From Deltaproteobacteria bacterium (GTDB lineage: Bacteria; Desulfobacterota; Desulfovibrionia; Desulfovibrionales; Desulfovibrionaceae): DNA of 7,340 bases. Within the stretch, counting starts at the first letter, position 1. Each line of letters starts with the position of its first letter. The notes under the pieces are model-generated. The model was not told the origin of the DNA, made no database searches, and worked only from the letters and a program-made list of their open reading frames with translations. The position numbers and the translations under genes are program-made. Shown one piece after another: positions 6,807-7,340 of the stretch. The DNA lies in NCBI GenBank assembly GCA_020861205.1, contig JAJBSY010000134.1, positions 1 through 7,340 on the forward strand. The letters are read 5' to 3'.

Positions 6807-6839
6807 CCCACTACCGCCGCCGAGTACGCCGATTTCTCG

Positions 6840-6871
6840 GGCGCGAACGGCAACTACCGAAACTTCGCGCC
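6840..6871. repeat. Hairpin with 8-bp outer and 3-bp inner stem
   Basis: GGCGCGAA (6840-6847) pairs perfectly with TTCGCGCC (6864-6871). Inside, CGG (6848-6850) can pair with CCG (6857-6859) around CAACTA. It begins where a smaller dyad, CCGAG/CTCGG (6820-6840), ends. Confidence 0.8.
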
Positions 6872-6894
6872 ACTTACGACGCGCTTTTCGGCGA

Positions 6895-6997
6895 CCATTC
6901 CCGTTGCCATCGGGTGGACGTGGCCCTGGAATGTAAATTCCAAAAAGGGGAAGATTGGCAAAAGCGGTGTTTGGAAAGGCGCGCCCACCTTTCACAC
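6895..6997. repeat. Cluster of three further hairpins
   Basis: In order: CCA-tt-CCCG (6895-6903) with CGGGTGG (6911-6917), a 7-bp stem with a bulge; TGGAAT (6927-6932) with ATTCCA (6937-6942) around GTAA; and GTGT-ttg-GAAAGG (6967-6979) with CCTTTCACAC (6988-6997), a 10-bp stem with a 3-nt bulge and an 8-nt loop. None is followed by a T tract. Confidence 0.65.
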
Positions 6998-7019
6998 TTA
7001 CTATCGATGGACAACATCA

Positions 7020-7055
7020 AAACCGCCCCGCTGCAGTATGGCAACGTGGCGGTTT
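7020..7055. repeat. Hairpin, 8-bp stem with 20-nt loop
   Basis: AAACCGCC (7020-7027) pairs perfectly with GGCGGTTT (7048-7055). A smaller dyad, TCCGCT (7104-7109) with AGCGGA (7118-7123), follows. Either could sit in the 3' untranslated part of the minus-strand TctA message, but neither has a T tract on that strand. Confidence 0.7.
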
Positions 7056-7179
7056 CAGTAGTAACCGGCGGACAGACCTTTAGCCCTTATACCCCCAGAG
7101 GCATCCGCTATCCCGGAAGCGGAGATTCCTCCCCCGACGCTCGCGTGGCGGATGATCATGCGCGAAAGCAATATCTTCT

Positions 7180-7340
7180 TTAATACCCTGCCGCCGCTTT
7201 GGCTTTTTTCCGCGCGGTCATCCAATTTCGGAACATGGGCCAGCAGAAAGCGAGGCAGCTGATCAGGATGAACGCAAGACAGATGGGCTGCAGGAAAATC
7301 GAAAAATCTCCGTAGGACATGATGAGCGACCGTCTGTAGT
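7180..7340 (-). CDS. TctA-family tripartite tricarboxylate transporter permease, C-terminal fragment
   Basis: The window edge cuts this minus-strand gene, leaving the last 52 residues and the TAA stop (7180-7182). It reads YRRSLIMSYGDFSIFLQPIC, then a hydrophobic helix (about residues 17-37 of the fragment) and a basic tail ending KKAKAAAGY. By family knowledge, the RRSLI...GDxSIF...PI pattern followed by one membrane helix and a basic end is how TctA permeases (the large subunit of the citrate/carboxylate uptake system) finish. The start, the small TctB subunit and the periplasmic binding protein would lie beyond the window. It is convergent with the LuxR-type gene. The family call rests on a short piece, so substrate cannot be given. 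Confidence 0.75.
   Translation of the reverse strand, partial: YRRSLIMSYGDFSIFLQPICLAFILISCLAFCWPMFRNWMTARKKAKAAAGY

Larger units (their letters stand above)
5985..7179. other. Long gene-poor interval between two convergent genes
   Basis: About 1.2 kb lies between the plus-strand LuxR-type gene and the minus-strand TctA gene. I recognise no intact protein, tRNA, rRNA or CRISPR in it. The first part, 5985-6330, is ordinary intergenic DNA. It has one 7-bp dyad (GGGATGG 6055-6061 with CCATCCC 6085-6091, followed by A rather than T) and an A/T-rich patch at 6148-6209. From about 6340 to 7125 it is filled with inverted repeats listed separately. Overlapping open frames at 6518-7183 switch between frames and lack good ribosome binding sites. 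Confidence 0.7.
6518..7183 (+). other. Overlapping open frames, possible degraded gene
   Basis: One frame is open from 6518 to the stop at 7183 and another from 6585 (GTG) or 6600 (ATG) to the stop at 7061. Neither has a good ribosome binding site. The first reads RYIEFHPGRGLNLRVADNNAV (6545-6607) and YMDGAMGN (6704-6727). The second reads AAAIDARLVILLDHP from about 6765 to 6809. Taken together, with a frame change near 6735-6765, these faintly recall the DGG and following beta-strand region of patatin-like hydrolases. That resemblance is from memory only and is weak. The stretch is equally compatible with noncoding DNA, since several hairpins cut across it. I would not annotate a protein here. 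Confidence 0.2.

Noticed and set aside
6840..6871. Idea that the AAC-rich hairpin marks a diversity-generating retroelement
   Set aside because: No reverse transcriptase, no Avd-like gene and no second near-copy of the sequence in the window.

Overview
The window reads as high-GC DNA from a Gram-negative bacterium, most likely a Desulfovibrionaceae relative. The basis is a porin of the Desulfovibrio outer-membrane homotrimeric type, a membrane-bound LuxR-type regulator of a kind common in anaerobes, and the end of a TctA-type carboxylate transporter. The assignment is an inference from gene content; no search was run.

Layout: (1) 115-1617, a monocistronic porin gene with a strong ribosome binding site, a signal peptide and a textbook intrinsic terminator. 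(2) 1772-4212, three co-directional genes: ada (methyl-phosphotriester/O6-methylguanine repair plus AraC-type activator), alkA (3-methyladenine DNA glycosylase II, start overlapping the ada stop) and, 33 nt later, a MmcQ/YjbR-family gene. This looks like an adaptive-response operon for alkylated DNA. (3) 4431-5984, a roughly 12-helix membrane protein with a C-terminal LuxR helix-turn-helix. It carries four tandem CAGGC units and a 9-G run inside the reading frame. (4) 5985-7179, about 1.2 kb with no convincing intact gene. It is rich in inverted repeats, including a perfect 17-bp pair, and holds overlapping open frames that may be gene debris. (5) 7180-7340, the C-terminal 52 residues of a TctA-family permease on the minus strand, absent from a simple long-ORF listing because it is cut by the window edge.

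How the parts work together: Ada senses methylated DNA backbone and probably activates its own operon, and AlkA removes N-alkylated bases. The YjbR-like protein is of unknown function but shares the transcription unit. The porin, the LuxR-type membrane regulator and the carboxylate permease are separate transcription units concerned with the cell envelope, signalling and uptake. The most unusual stretch is the hairpin-rich gene-free region at 6330-7125. I cannot identify it as any known element.
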